A DNA stretch of 64,000 bases from Chlorokybus atmophyticus. Taxonomy: Eukaryota > Streptophyta > Chlorokybophyceae > Chlorokybales > Chlorokybaceae. The stretch covers positions 295,527 through 359,526 of the forward strand of contig RHPI01000575.1 in assembly GCA_009103225.1 (NCBI GenBank), read 5' to 3'. Positions within the stretch are counted from its first letter, which is position 1, and each line of letters opens with the position of its first letter. Below are positions 42,298-56,653 of the stretch, piece by piece. A program made the position numbers and the translations under genes. The notes beneath the pieces were generated by a model that worked only from the letters and a program-made list of their open reading frames with translations, was not told the origin of the DNA and did no database searches.

Positions 42298-44739
42298 ACG
42301 TAATGAAGTAGTTGAGTTGGCTAACAAAACTGTCATTGCTTTAGACAGTGATCGTATTGCTCACCTCGTGTGTGGTGCACTGTTGTTGGATATGTAATAA
42401 GAATCGTCCTAGAATGGTGACATGACAGTTGAGGTCTTGTTGGTTGGCGCAGATCTAGCAACCTTCTTGTGCCAAGTGGGAATGCACTCCGGCACAGTCA
42501 GCACATGCCCCTGTCTGATGGACTACTATTTTATTGCCCACAATATCATCACGCCGATAAGGTGTTGATTGTTTTCAACAGCAGTTGCAGCAGTCTGCAG
42601 GAGTGCATGAGCTGTCATGAGCTCAAACGTTGCATGTGCGGACATGAGCTCAGGGACAGTTCAACCGAAGGCGGCGCTGGACATCATCAGCGTGGGGTGC
42701 GGTGTATGTACAATGTGGTGTGGTGTGCGTGGATGCGGTGTATGAATGTGTGGTTTGTAGTTGCGTGTGAGTAAGCGAGACACACTATGCACACCCATAC
42801 GTACATATGCATCAGGCATGGATCGTAGGCAGTCGCACCAGGCACAAGGCAGGCTAGCAGGCAGACGACATCAGTTACACCAAGGGCCTACGCTAAGTGC
42901 GCTACGTGTACCAAGTGCAAATGTGGATGGGCAATAGGCAGCAGCAACAAAACAACCCTCTATTACCATTGATTTGCAAGTGTTGGCTATCACAGCAGCA
43001 AGCAGTATGTGAAGGACCAACCCGTAGCATAGCAATGGACACACTAGTATGCAACATCGTCACACCAAGCTACGTACTGTCATCCCTGCCTATCACTGCA
43101 CAAGCATACTCACACGCATGCCAGCGGCATGCAAGCACGCCTACACAACTACACTGCCGCAGCCGCCAGCACAGCGTCCGCTTCCGCCGTTGGCGCCGCC
43201 GTCTGGACCGGGCCCCAGCCTGGTACCGCCGCTACGACTGCCGCCCCCCGTTCCAGGATGGTGAGCATAGCGGCTGCTATAAGGACCCGGCAACTGGCAG
43301 GCAGCAGCACGACAGCAAGGTGGGGAGGTGGGGGAGAAGCCAGCGAAGCGAGAGTGCTGTGCGGTGCTGTGTAATATGACCGCCGCCAAGCGCTGTTAGG
43401 GTTTTGGTAAGAGGTCCGTCAGCCAGGCAGCGTGAGGCCAGTGTTGTGACGCAGCATGTATATGGTACAAAGATGTATGTAGGTGGGCTGCCATGTAAGC
43501 TGTCATCGCCTCTGCCTGCACCTGCCTCGCTGCAACTGTACTTGTGTGTGTACAGGATCAAGGCAAGGAGACTTTGGTTGTGCCAACTTGCAGTCCATAT
43601 GCACATGTGTGCAGTTCATTGCAAGTTGCAGCCGTCAGGGGCTTAGGCCAGCCCATTGTTCTGGTTCAAGTTGCTGTTGTTGTTGTTGTTAACCTTGCTC
43701 CCAACACCCATTGTTGTGGTACCACTACCTTGTACCTTGGCTTGTGTGCTGCTGATTGCATGCCGTGCTGTTTGGCTGCAGCTGTGCACACATTTGCGTT
43801 TCATGCTTATATGATTGCGTAGAGGGACGCTTTAGGGACAGCATGAGGTAGCCCACAAGGCAAGGAATAAAAGTTATCCGCTCTCGCAAAGTTGGTCAAA
43901 CGCTGGGTCAGCTGCAGTAGACAGACGCGGTTATCTTGTGCATAAAGGAATGCGATGCAACATTGTGGCATGCGTCCCCACCATTGGCAGGGGCTCTTCG
44001 CTCCCACTTGACAGAGTATTGTATTCTTCCGTTAAGATTATAAAGCCGGGTAGCTGATCAGCAAGCGATGCTTGCGCCCACACACGTGCATGCCTGCGCG
44101 CGCCTACACGCATGACCTCTATGCGGCTGCCCGTACACTTGCATGTAGCCCAACATACATGCTCACACACACGCATACACACGCACACATCATGGTCGTC
44201 GTGCCAGTGCTACTACGGCCGGCAAAGTGGTAAGAATTGAGCATGCCTGCATGCAGACCCCAACGTGGTATGGGCTGTAGTGAAGGTAGGTAGCTAACTT
44301 GCATACATAGCCCGGTGGTTATCAAACGCTGTTCCTGCGTTTGATGTGTGGTTTGCTCATATCTGTGTCATAAATGTCTTGTTGATCACAGTCTTTACGT
44401 ATATTCAACATAATCTTGCTTGTGCATGTTGATATGGCGTGTCACTCATTGCGGCAGGTTTGAAACCTAAACACACCGTCGTGCATGCATAACACGCGGG
44501 GTAGCTTCTCTAAGTTTGTAACGTGCCCTGCAAAAATTTTCAACATATTTCGGGAGTCAACGGAAGCAGGAGCATTTTTGACAATTATAAAATGTTTCAG
44601 TGTTTGAACAGAATTAGGTGAGGACTTCTATTAAACAAATTTGATCAAAGCTGACATACATGTATAAAATTTTGATGTTTATACAAATTCACAAGCAATG
44701 CATGCACCAACCATTTTCAATTGGTAAAACCTGCGCGCT
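42298..44739. other. Intergenic, nothing recognised
   Basis: No exon chain or domain found on either strand. Frames at 42897-43379 and 43277-43606 have no family resemblance. Many TG/CA alternating tracts (for example 44080-44190). Confidence 0.4.
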
Positions 44740-45200
44740 CACCCACGCGTATCTCAACATGCTTGCTGATGTGTTGCGTGCATTTGGCCCCTTTTTATAA
44801 AAAATTTGCTACAGTTTGCTGTATATAGCAGCTGTTATGCATGCACGTAGTGTGAACCATGCGTATCTCAACATGCTTGCTGGTGTGTTGCGTGCATTTA
44901 GCCCCTTATCAAAAAGTATTTGCTACAGTTTGCTGTATATAGCAGCTGTTATGCATGCACGTAGTGTGAACCATGCGTATCTCAACATGCTTGCTGGTGT
45001 GTTGCGTGCATTTGGCCCCTCTCCGAAAGGAGTTTGCTACAGTTTGCTGTATATAACAACTGTTATGCATGCACGTAGTGTGAACCATGTGTATCTGAAC
45101 ATGCTTGCTGGTGTGTTGCGTGCATTTGGCCCCTCTCCGAAAAGAGTTTGCTATAGTTTGCTATATAGGCTGTAGCAAATGTTATGCATGCACGTAGTGT
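44740..45200. repeat. Tandem array of a 114-bp unit, about four copies
   Basis: The anchor ACAGTTTGCT(GTATA) recurs at 44811, 44925, 45039 and 45153 (ATAG in the last), exactly 114 bases apart. Each unit has TTATGCATGCACGTAGTGTG and TCAACATGCTTGCTGGTGTG. Because 114 is a multiple of three, an open frame of 119 codons runs through it; I regard that as a by-product. Confidence 0.95.
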
Positions 45201-46198
45201 GAAACAACGCATATGGGTGCATTGCGTTTATTGCAAAATGCATGCCACTTTGGAAGTCTAGCTAGCCGCAGCTGACGTCAGATTCCTCTGCCTGTCCACG
45301 GGAGACGAACAACAACAAGGTGCCGGCTGATGTGACTTTGTAACGGGTTACGCCGAGTCGCCGTTCCGTACTCCTGAGTCAGGAGTCCTGACACAAGTTT
45401 CAGGGCGCGGCGGTTCAGCGCAGGCTCTAGCAACCGGCCAGCGTCCGGGCAACCAGCCGCTCAGCCGACAAAGACTCCCAGCAACGCGTGTATACCAGGT
45501 TATACGACTGAGCAACTTAGCAAAGTAACATTATTATTGTTCACATCAAATACCGACCGGTATGTGTATATGATGGCCGCTGCATCTGCAAATTGGCCGA
45601 TAGTGTCGTGCCCTGACAGTAAGGTACCATGGGATACGATAGGTACTCAATACCATGATAATGCAGGCCTTCACGGTTAGCTCTCCGCGTACAAGCGTCA
45701 GTAGAAGACTGAGTAGAGCGACCAAAAGAGTTGGATAAAGCAAAGATTGCGATATCTAACCGCAATTCTGACAGGTGAAGAAGCGCAGTCAGGGGAAGGT
45801 CAATAAACTGTGTAGAGTCGCACTAAACAGTAGTCAAGTCAGGCATAGCCCGAGTTTGCGATACATAACTGCCGTATTGCAAGTACGCCCTTGAATCCGA
45901 CGTCAGCAGTATTTGGATAACATACACTATGCTACGCGCAATGGCGTCACCATCGCCGTTCAATTTAAGCTTGAGAGCCCTCGTATAAAACCCCCTCCTG
46001 CATGCAGTATGAGAGCCTGCAAGCATTGCGCAGCAGAGCGTTGATACATTGCGAACAAAGCAAGGCAAAGCTTGTGTGGGAGTGCTTCTGCGAACTTGTC
46101 GCCTGAGTTGCTAGCAAGGTGGTTTGGCCTCGGTTGTGTTGGAATTGAGTGACTTGCAGCCAAGTTGACAAGAGAGAGCGGTTGGTACCCTCGCCAAC
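45201..46198. promoter_or_regulatory. 5' flank and promoter of the DRM1/ARP-like gene
   Basis: A TATA box (TATAAAA) lies at 45984-45990, about 210 bases before the ATG at 46199, leaving room for a 5' leader of about 180 bases. A near-perfect palindrome ACTCCTGAGTCAGGAGT occurs at about 45370. No other gene seen in this stretch. Confidence 0.55.
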
Positions 46199-47316
<1,118 letters not shown>

Positions 47317-48839
47317 ACAACGGCACCAACAGTGGTGAGGAGTACCAATTGGGTGGAGATGCAAGCGTTAAGTGACTTGGCATTGAGATAAGCTGAGTCC
47401 CCCACTCTAAGCCAACCAGCAGGTTGGCATGTAAGTATTGTACTTTAGGGTATGTATGGAGGCGTAACAAGCAAGCATAGTTGAACATGGCTTGCCCTTG
47501 TGCCTTGAACGTGTACAAGGTACTTGTATCATACAGATTGGAGGCTTGTTCTTGCGTGGGCAGTCCTCATGCTTATACATATGGCATAGTATCTCTATGC
47601 TTTACATGCTGGAGGGCAAGTGTTGTTTTGCTTTGTGTTCTTTTTCACATTGTTTTTCCTGTACCCAGGCAACGCTGTTTTGGTTGCTGTCACAAGTGCG
47701 AATTGCCGTTGCCAATGCCAGTTTTAAGCAATGGCGCTGCCACCAGGACAACATGCATTGACTTTGACGTGTGCGACATGCACAACGCACCCGCAGTATG
47801 CATGTCGTGTTGGTCCAGTGCGCGTGTGACAGTTGAAGCAAGTTGCCGCCAAGAATTGCACACGCATGAATGTAATGCAGTGCAATTGGTATTGAGGACG
47901 TTATGCAGAAATATCAAGTGATCAAGTTGTGGTAGGACGTGATAGCTGTTGTAAACACCAAGCTGGTCCATGTCATTACGGCAGGGGCGAAACATCACAC
48001 CTGCTGCCCCGCGTTGACTTGGAAACGTGTTTGAGCAACCACAAGGGCACGCAACTGACAACATTGGCTGTGCTGCAGAGCCTCTGCACAGGTGTACCCC
48101 AGTAATTTGTTACTTGAACACTATAGAAATAGTAGAATTTCTGACAAGATAAGTTGCTGACATGTGCACATATGCACCACATTGCATATCTTCTACACGT
48201 ACATCCCCACCCGGCAATTGCTCGAACTGCATGGCTAGTGGCAACAAGCGCGACCAGTGCGGACTTGCTGCAAACAACAACAACAACAACAACGATGATG
48301 ACAATATCACGCCCCTAACCTCCACGCAAACATTAGGTGACAACAGCACTAGCTAAGTGCAACCAAATCATTGTTCTCCCGTCAAAAAAAACTTATTTAT
48401 TATTTTAACACTCCCTGACCTGAAAGAAGATCATGTCTGGGTCTGGAAAAACCGCAAAAAGGGAACAAACAGCTACATTGCGAACCCACTATGGAAGTCG
48501 TGGACTCGTCATCACTTGTTTGTGTCACAGCACCGCAGCAGTCGACACACGCACGCACCAGCCACACAGCGCGCCCTATATTCGTCGCGCAATGGCGGTA
48601 GAACATGGTCGTGGCTGACGGCGGCGCTGTACAGCAGTCACTGGACTGCCGTAACGTGTGGGTGTTGTACGCACAGTGTTCTATGGTATTCTACAATCAT
48701 TCTACAATCGACATACCTATATGACTACGCTGCAACGGTTAACGTGAATACGTCAATATACGCACTGGATAAATGAATCCCCTTCTCCCCTGTCTCTCAA
48801 ACCCACAACTGAGCTTTTGGAGGCAAATGCCATGAACTG
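47317..48839. other. Intergenic between convergent genes
   Basis: Holds the 3' ends of the plus-strand DRM1/ARP-like gene and the minus-strand histidine kinase. AAC trinucleotides at about 48274-48295. No further gene recognised. Confidence 0.45.
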
Positions 48840-51800
48840 CTATCCAGCTCCTGCCGGCGTCAATCTCCGGCAAGCCAACTCGTGGCTTCTTGTCAGCGCG
48901 CTGATAAGCGTTCGCGGCTCAACAGGTTTGCAAACATAGCTGCAAACACATCAGATAAGCAACGCGCAAGGCGAACAACAAGGTCACATGACCGACGGCA
49001 TGGGTGTAACCACCGCGCACGCGCGCATGTATATAAAGATCTAAGATACTACTGTGTGTGTATACATGTGCGTGTCTGCGGCCACATGCATACATACTGC
49101 GGTACACTTACAAGTCCATTCCAGCGGCCAAACACGCATCAATCTCATCACGCATGGCTGCCGCAGTCACCGCGACGATGACAGGCAAATTGCCCTCTTG
49201 CCTGATGGCCTGCGTGGCTTCGGGGCCGTCGCATAAAGGCTGCAAACCAAAAGATGTTAGTTGCGCACACAGCGCAACTACCAGCAGCAAAACCAGAAAC
49301 ATGCTACATTTCCAGTGGTCAACTAACACAACACATTCACATACCATGTGGTTGTCCATCAAGATGACCTGTCAGCCAGAGACCAGTCAGTGGGCCAGTT
49401 ATGTGCGTTGCAAGGCAGGCTTGTGCCCAAATCGACAACACCAGCACCCCAAACGTACATCATATCGCTGCTGCTGTGTAGCTGCAATGGCCTCCAAGCC
49501 GTTGGCGCAGATGTCGGATTGATAACCCAGCCTGGAAAGCATTCTTCTGAGCACCTGCTGGTTGATGACGTTGTCCTGCGCCGAAGTTGCTGCGTGTCAA
49601 AGCACGGGAAGAGAAGCGCACATGCAACACTCAACACGTGACTGTATGATCGCATTCATGGCTTCAACATTTGAACTCGTACCTCAGCAACGAGGATGCG
49701 AAGCGGGTAGCGAGAGGCCATTGTCTCATCGAATACTGGGATAGAGGCTTGACGTGTGTGCACGCGCGGCGAATTTGGTTTGCCGCTCAGCACGCATTGT
49801 TGCAGAGCATTGAACAACTGCGCACCGCCGAGTATGAGCAGCGCTTGTGAGAACATCCGACCATGTGCGCGTGAGCACACACACAAACACACCTGAGAAG
49901 AGCGCAGCGGCTTGAAAAGGTGCTCCGCTTCAGTGTTGATAGCCTCTTGGCGAACCCCGCCTTGGGGTGTGAGCACAATCAGCTTGCATGCAGCGCCCAC
50001 CTTGGCTATGTCTTGAGGAGTTACCACTTGCGCATCCTTAAGCAGCAAACAGCATGGCACATGTCAGTCGTGCACGCTTGTACCGATGCAAGGCTCTAAG
50101 TCATATGCTTGACACCGTCTGCGCACGCTTCACTTACCAGAATGCACGCAGCAGGACGCCGGTTTTGCAGCATATCCAAGGCATGATCCACGGATGATGC
50201 ATGCAACGGGTGGCAGCCCCATCGTTCAAGAAGCGAGGAAGCAACCCTTTCACTCGCCGGTGCGGTCAGCTGTGAGTGGTCAATAAATGCAACACAAGCA
50301 CAGCATCAGAGGTGATAAGAGGGACTTTCTGAGGAAGCCAAGGCATGGATGCCTTGGCTTCCTCCAATGGCAAGCATAAGAGTGATGGTATCATTACCAG
50401 CAGCACATGGCAGCCAGCGAAGCAGGCTATATGAGTTTGATCTGCACTCGGCCTTCTAACATCCCCTTCCTTAGCTGGGCCCACTTCCAACTTGACATTG
50501 AATGAGAATGTTGCCCCTGTACAGGGTGGTGTTAGTGTCACAAGACATAGTACCTTTGTTCAGCATACACGTCCATACAACGTTCAAGAGCTGGCTGCTG
50601 ACCTGGTTTCTCCTCAGGGTTGCTTTCTATCCAAACTCTTCCACCCTGTCCGTGAAGCATACATCAGTATGCATCTCATCAGCTGAACTCAATATCAGGG
50701 GCAGGCATGTACTCAGTAGTACGCTACTGTGTTGGCCTAGTGTACCTACCATCAGAGTCGCAAGCTTTGCACAGATAGCAAGGCCCAACCCTGCAAGAAC
50801 AGGTGACATGATGTGTAACAATAAGCCAATATCACGACACGATTGGCAACACAAAGATGGGATACAAGGCAAAAAAGCTATTGCGCCCAATGTCTCTCAC
50901 CTGTTCCTGCGAACCTGAACACGCATGCACGCACCCGTGAGTTGACACACCAAAAGGTCCCCCACACGCACTTCAAGTACATGCAATGTTCAGAACCAAT
51001 CAGCAACTCACCTGCGAGTTGTGGATGTGTCGACTTGACTGAAAGCAGTAAACAGCACATGCTGGAATTCTGGAGGGTAGTGACAGAAGGAGCTGAGCTC
51101 AGTACCAGATTGATAGTGCAAAGCACAGCAGTCTTATGTACAAGTGATGCGGTTTGTTCCACTGCACCTAGAGGAACGCCAATGCCGGTGTCGCGCACGG
51201 AAAACTTGAGGACCAACTCTGGCGCAGCTGGTGTAGAGGAGGATGCGTGCTGCTTGGTAGCCGCCTCCAATGCAAGTTGCTCATGATCAACTTCCACTTC
51301 AACGACAACCGCTCCTTCAGAAGTGAACTGTACCCACGGCGGTTCAGGCTTGGTCGCCACAATTGGCATTTGGGTGCTACATATTGCGATTATGTTCTGG
51401 CCGAAACGTACCTTTACTGCATTGCTGACCAGGTTGACCAGGATCTGAACATATGAAAGAGTCACCGTAAGCCTCAACGTGTTGTAGAAAACAGACAATG
51501 GTGCCACACTTGCAGTACTGCGTTGCGACTGAAGCTGCACACCAACCTGGCGTAACCTGCTGACATCACCGCACAGCGATGCGGGGACATCAGGCTCCAC
51601 ACGGTAAGCCAGATCCAGCCCTTTGTCAGCGGCTTGCGTGGCCACGAGATCCAGGCTATCTTCGACGCATCCAACCACATCGAACACAGACTTCTCCAAC
51701 ATCAGCTTGCCCGCCTCAATCTTAGAAAAGTCTGCAGATGACGCATCCAGCAAACAACATTCACGCACACGTTCAAGACGTAGCCAACACGACATAACCA

Positions 51801-54527
51801 CACGCATCAGCGCCTTACCTAGGATGTCGTTCACAAGCGTCAATAGCTGGTCACTTGAGCTGCATAAACCAACCAATCAGGCAGGCTGCAGTGCTTTACG
51901 GCGGCCTGCATCAAGCAGATGGTGCTGCTGCTGACCTGCGGATAATTGTAGCATACATACGTTGCTCCTCTGCGAGAGGCTGCGTTTCGAGCAAACAATA
52001 AGCGTAACCCAGGATTGCATTAAGCGGCGTCCTGCAAAATTCAAGGCCTTCAATGCGACAGACAACTCACAAATTACAACACGAGCACATTCTAAACTGA
52101 CAGCTCGTAACAGCTGGCAAATGCAACCTGCACCAACACGCTCCACCTACCGAAGCTCGTGCGACATCTGCAGGCGCAAATGGGAAACGTGTGAGCTGAA
52201 ACAACCCATGACTGGTTGACATGTTCATAATGCAGCGGGTTGATCATTGCAAACGTTGCACTTACATTGGCCAAGAATTGTGCCTTAGCACCAGCAGCTC
52301 GCGTGGCTGCTTCCAGCGCTACTCGAAGTGCTTCTTCTGCTTGTTTGCGATCTGTGACATCCGTCACGGTACCTGCAGGCCACGACATGCCAGGGTACTG
52401 TTATTGAGTTTGGCATGCAACACACGATGGTCATGTTTAAGAGTGCCTGATTTCAACTGCGTACCTGACATGCGTATTGGTTTGCCATCCTGATCGCGAA
52501 TCGCTGAGCCTCGACCGCGAAACCACTTGTACACGCCACTCTTGTGTTTCAGTCGGAACTCACAATCTAGCCAGCCAACACAGTTATAACAGCCAGCCGT
52601 GCCCACGCGGACACTGAGAAGAGCCTGAACTCAGCTTACCATACTCAGCTCCTTGCTCAAGGTGATCGCGTAGTGCCTCCTCAACACGCGGCGCATCCTC
52701 GGGATGAATTCCATATGAGTTATTCAGGTCAATGGGGACACCGTCCAAATCAAAAATCTGCAGCCATCAGCATCATCATATACACATACATACAGTTGCA
52801 ACTGTTGAGCGTACTGCGATTACCGAGCAAACGCTACATGATCACTGCTAATAACCGCATGAACCTGATCTGTGGTTTCCCAAGTCTCGCCCACAGCGAA
52901 GCCCAACAACTCAAGGTATCGCTTAGATCGATAATCCTGCAAAGTTGCGAGTTTTCAGGCATCAGGCATGCAGCAAGTGACTGCCGGAAAGTATAACAGT
53001 CACGCAGACAGTCCTACCTTGCCATTCACCATGTCTATGTCCCACCTGGGCATCGCACACACAAAGTTATGGCGGATGCGCAGGTTGCAATGAGAAAAAC
53101 ATACCACCACAAAGCCTTAGGTATGAAACAGTACTCACATGCCATCTGTGCTGCCACTGACTGCGAGCGACATCCTTTCCTCGCTCACTTGCAATGCCTC
53201 TTGTGTCTGCACATAACATGGCAGTGGTCAAGCTGTCAGACAAAGCCGTTGCTGGAGCCATTTCCAGTGATTTCCCTGCAATGCGTCTGATTTGATAACA
53301 GTCACATCACTGCTGCTAGGGAAAGCCAGAGATTGTTCAATTGAGAGTGTCTGCAACAGTGTAACTCAACAACTAAACTTGCTTTTCACGAGTTGACTAT
53401 GCCACGCAATTGCACGCACCTTCTGCATTTCAGTGTAGTCCACGTCGACTCCGTGCCATATCTGCGCACCTGATGCATCCTTTGGCTGCGCTATCGTGCG
53501 GCATCTGACCCACACAACCTGAGTACGACAATCATCCCAAAGCTCAGTCTATGGTTGTTAACTACGCAAACTGCAAAACATGACAAAGAAGCTCACCTCT
53601 CCATTGGGCCGCAAGTCACGATGCTTAAAGTCCAGAGGCTTGAGAGTTTTCCCGCACTCCTCGAGCTGACGGTAAAACTCCGCCTGCACAGTCATGAGGG
53701 TAGCACATCGTTAATAATCAACGAAGGTGAATTATCAAGAATAAGTACCAAGAAGCCTAAATTTGGCCTTCTCTCCCAACAGCAGTTAACAGCTGAACAA
53801 CATTGTGGGCTTGGTGGTTTTAACATCGCATGTGATCAGGAGGTTTACTTTATCATCGGGATGGAAATGGTCGCCCCGCTCCAGACTTTCTGGCGTGTGG
53901 CCAGTGTGTTCGAGTGCGCCCGCCGAAACAAACAGCAGGTTTACTTTCCCCGTCGCATCAACCCTGGCTTTGTACATCCCACCGGGCATCGCTTCCGCAA
54001 ACCGCAACAGGTCCAACTCTGCCTCCCGCAGCTTGCATTCCAGATCCCTGATTACATCCGCCTAGCAGATGATAAAAAGCATGAGGTTGAACCTTCAACA
54101 CCAACTTCAGAATTATTTCTATGGCTGCCTATCAACTCACCTGGCGATAGATGGTTCTTGTTTCAACAGCCCGTGTGGCAATCCACGACATCACAGACGC
54201 CGCATTGGCGCTAACGACATGAGCCGCTTGAAGGATCCACATGAGACACTGGGAGTACTGACTGATGGGAGCCTTTCTGTGATTTTTGGCCGCTAACGCA
54301 TTGCGCACCGCAGCTTGAGCCATTTGTAACAGCGTAACTCCAGCCACTGCAGGTTGTAACATCGCTTATTGCAAGTTAGTGTGCGTACACACTTGCTGTA
54401 AGCAACAAACAAGACTGAACGTACCTGCAATGAGAATATGCACTGTAATGCCTGCACGCACAAGCTCCGAAACCGTGCAGCTGCATGCTGGACACTCCAC
54501 AGCTGCAGCTTCCATCTGTGTGAGCAT
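48840..54527 (-). CDS. PAS-domain hybrid histidine kinase with two receiver domains, 30 exons
   Basis: Minus strand. Exons: 54527-54425, 54346-54141, 54061-53849, 53683-53597, 53518-53420, 53350-about 53306, 53206-53139, 53045-53018, 52936-52865, 52757-52640, 52566-52465, 52372-52266, 52167-52151, 52031-51936, 51859-51819, 51731-51547, 51444-51412, 51327-51168, 51069-51012, 50914-50901, 50790-50750, 50645-50603, 50516-50398, 50269-50138, 50036-49893, 49817-49683, 49575-49459, 49368-49345, 49239-49112 and 48939-48840. Phases close to 944 residues. A possible membrane helix (residues about 25-45), PAS 1 ('FAEAMPGGMYKARVDATG'), PAS 2 ('RMSLAVSGSTDGMWDIDM', PAC 'EFRLKHKSGVYKWFRGRG'), H-box 'MSHELRTPLNAILGY' (His about 419), N-box 'LVNLVSNAVK', G1 'DTGIGV', F-box 'LFTAFSQVDTSTTR' and G2 'FAGTGLGLAIC' follow in order. 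Receiver 1 is degenerate. Receiver 2 is complete: 'ILVAEDN', phospho-acceptor Asp about 866 in 'LMDNHMP', 'VTAAAM', 'CKPVEP'. No CHASE domain, so not a cytokinin receptor of the usual kind. The signal sensed is unknown. Confidence 0.9.
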
Positions 54528-56548
54528 GTTTCCGTTCCGGTTAGCAAATACAGGTGTATGCTAACCATCGACGTTAGCAAACTGCACGTACAAAACAGTG
54601 GCTACAGTCGTCACTGCAATCCACCAGCATACGAGCAAAACCACAAGCAAGAATTGGCAAAGTTTAACACGCACGCAAGGCCAAGCTGGCTCACTAGCGC
54701 TCACCTGTGCAACTCAGAATGGACGAATGGGGACAATTGCAATGCCTGTCGACCCTGGCTGCCAGGGCGCAGCAATAGAGATGAATGTTCTCTAACTGCT
54801 TTATTTGCTTTCACACAGCTATGGCTCTACTTTCAACTGAGCGCTACTAAGCATGCCAATGAGCTCATTAAGCTGCCATAGCAAGCAGCTGGCTCACTGC
54901 CAATATCACACAAATCCGCCCACGCAATGCGGCCAACATATTTTTACGCCACCTGAAGCCCTAAAAGCTTAAGCCGTAAGCCGTAAAAGCTTAAGCCTTC
55001 GGTCCATTTTGTGCATGCTGCCGATGTACATGCTTCACTGCAAAGCTTGCGTGGTTAGGAGAGGGAGTGAAGCTCGCCCTCCAGCAACAGCTATGACACA
55101 ATGGGACGAGGCTCTGCTGCTGCTCTCTCCTACAGTATCCTGCCTGCCTCTCCCTCCCCGTACACCAACACCGCCGGAGGCGGCGGCGGGCAGCTTACAG
55201 CTGTAAGCAGACTCAGCTAAACCCTAGCCCCGCTCCACACCTCCGCCTCCGCCGCCTCCTCCTCCTCCTTAGCCGCCGCGGCCCTGCTTAACAGACAGTA
55301 CCTCGCGACTACTGCGCTCCCCGGCACGCACACCAGCGCCCCGTGCCTATAACGGGACGGTTACTGACGCTGCTAAGCCGTGCCGTCACAATCACCGGCT
55401 ATAAACATATCCGGGCACTGAACGTTCATTCGTGCCGAGTTGCGCCCGTTTCAGGACACGTTCTTGACTACCTGGTACATGTGTACTGCAATGTGGGCCT
55501 CTATTGCCCACTCAGTGCCAGTGGCAGCTTAATGCAAGTCTGACACTGACAGTCATCGATTGCGACGGCAGGGAAACCGTTTAGATGCACACGGCAGAGC
55601 GGATACGGTGCGCGTGACAGTGACATTGTGACACGGAGTTGACGTTGTAACGTTAAGGGTGCGTGACCCGCGGATTGAAAATTAGGCATGCTCGTACTGA
55701 GTGCAAGCCAATATGGCCGTGTACTATTGGTTGAGAATGACTATTCACGGACGGCTGCCTCAATGACGGCTCTGTGACCGTCTTTCTGACGGCCCGTGTC
55801 AAAGGCTGACAGAGCCTCATAGGCGCCTTCAATCAATCAATGCAGCAGAGGACCAGGTAGTACCGCTGGCGGAGGTACTACCTTGCTTGGTCACCCGCAG
55901 GAAAATCGCTGACAAGGATACCATCGCAGGTATCGCGGTACTACACTGACAGGGTCTGTGTCCCGTAGCCTACCGTAAATAGTGTGAGAGACAGATCCTG
56001 TCGTGATGCAGAGTCACAGTGGCATGCAATGCACGCTTGAACTTGTCCATTCTTTGGCCTTTAGCCTTTGCACCACACCCGTTAACATACCACAAAAGTT
56101 TAGGGTTTGGTACGCGCGCGGTACAGGCGGTGCCGCAGACGCGTACTGTACTTTAGTGAACTGAACTGAACTGAACAGCGTACTGCTCATGCCTTGGTAA
56201 ATTTCTTTCCGGCTTGGCAGGCCTTCTGGCGATTGTTATTGTTGGCGGCGGCGGCAGCGGCGGCGTGGAGGAGCAGGAGGTGGGAAGAAGGTGGGGAGCA
56301 GAGGAGGGTCAAATAAGCAGGGATTTATTTGCATAGCTTAACGCCCAGAAGAAGGTGGCGGGGGGTGAAAAGGGGTCGGTGGGTTGTGAAGAGGAGGAGG
56401 AGGAGGGAGGTAGGGCGCCGTTAGAGCAGGGGGTGCGGAGGAGGGCGGGAAGATATGCCAATTCACCTGCTTGGACAGGTGGGGAGGAAGACATGACAAT
56501 CAACTGGCACGGTTCAACTAATGTATGCTCGCACCGTCCGCTCTTACT
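54528..56548. other. Intergenic with several hairpins
   Basis: 5' flank of the histidine kinase and left flank of the transposon-like region. A short duplication (AAAAGCTTAAGCC) lies near 54962-54997. A hairpin at 55855-55883 has arms AGGTAGTACC/GGTACTACCT. GC-rich purine/pyrimidine blocks occur at 55180-55290 and 56230-56480. No gene supported. Confidence 0.45.
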
Positions 56549-56653
56549 AGATGCATCTGCTGTGCAGATTGTACGCATGTTTGCACAGTATGTTGTTTGG
56601 AGAAGTTTATGTACATTGAGCTTGATGTGTAGCATACATTTGCAGGGCCGAAA

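Noticed and set aside
44816-45175. 119-residue repeated protein
   Set aside because: Explained by a 114-bp tandem repeat whose length is a multiple of three; no splice or start context.
44740-45200. CRISPR-like regular spacing
   Set aside because: Units are whole-length tandem copies with no variable spacers, in a eukaryotic nuclear context.
48162-48356. Small Asn-rich ORF
   Set aside because: Driven by an AAC repeat in the spacer between two convergent genes; no splice or family evidence.
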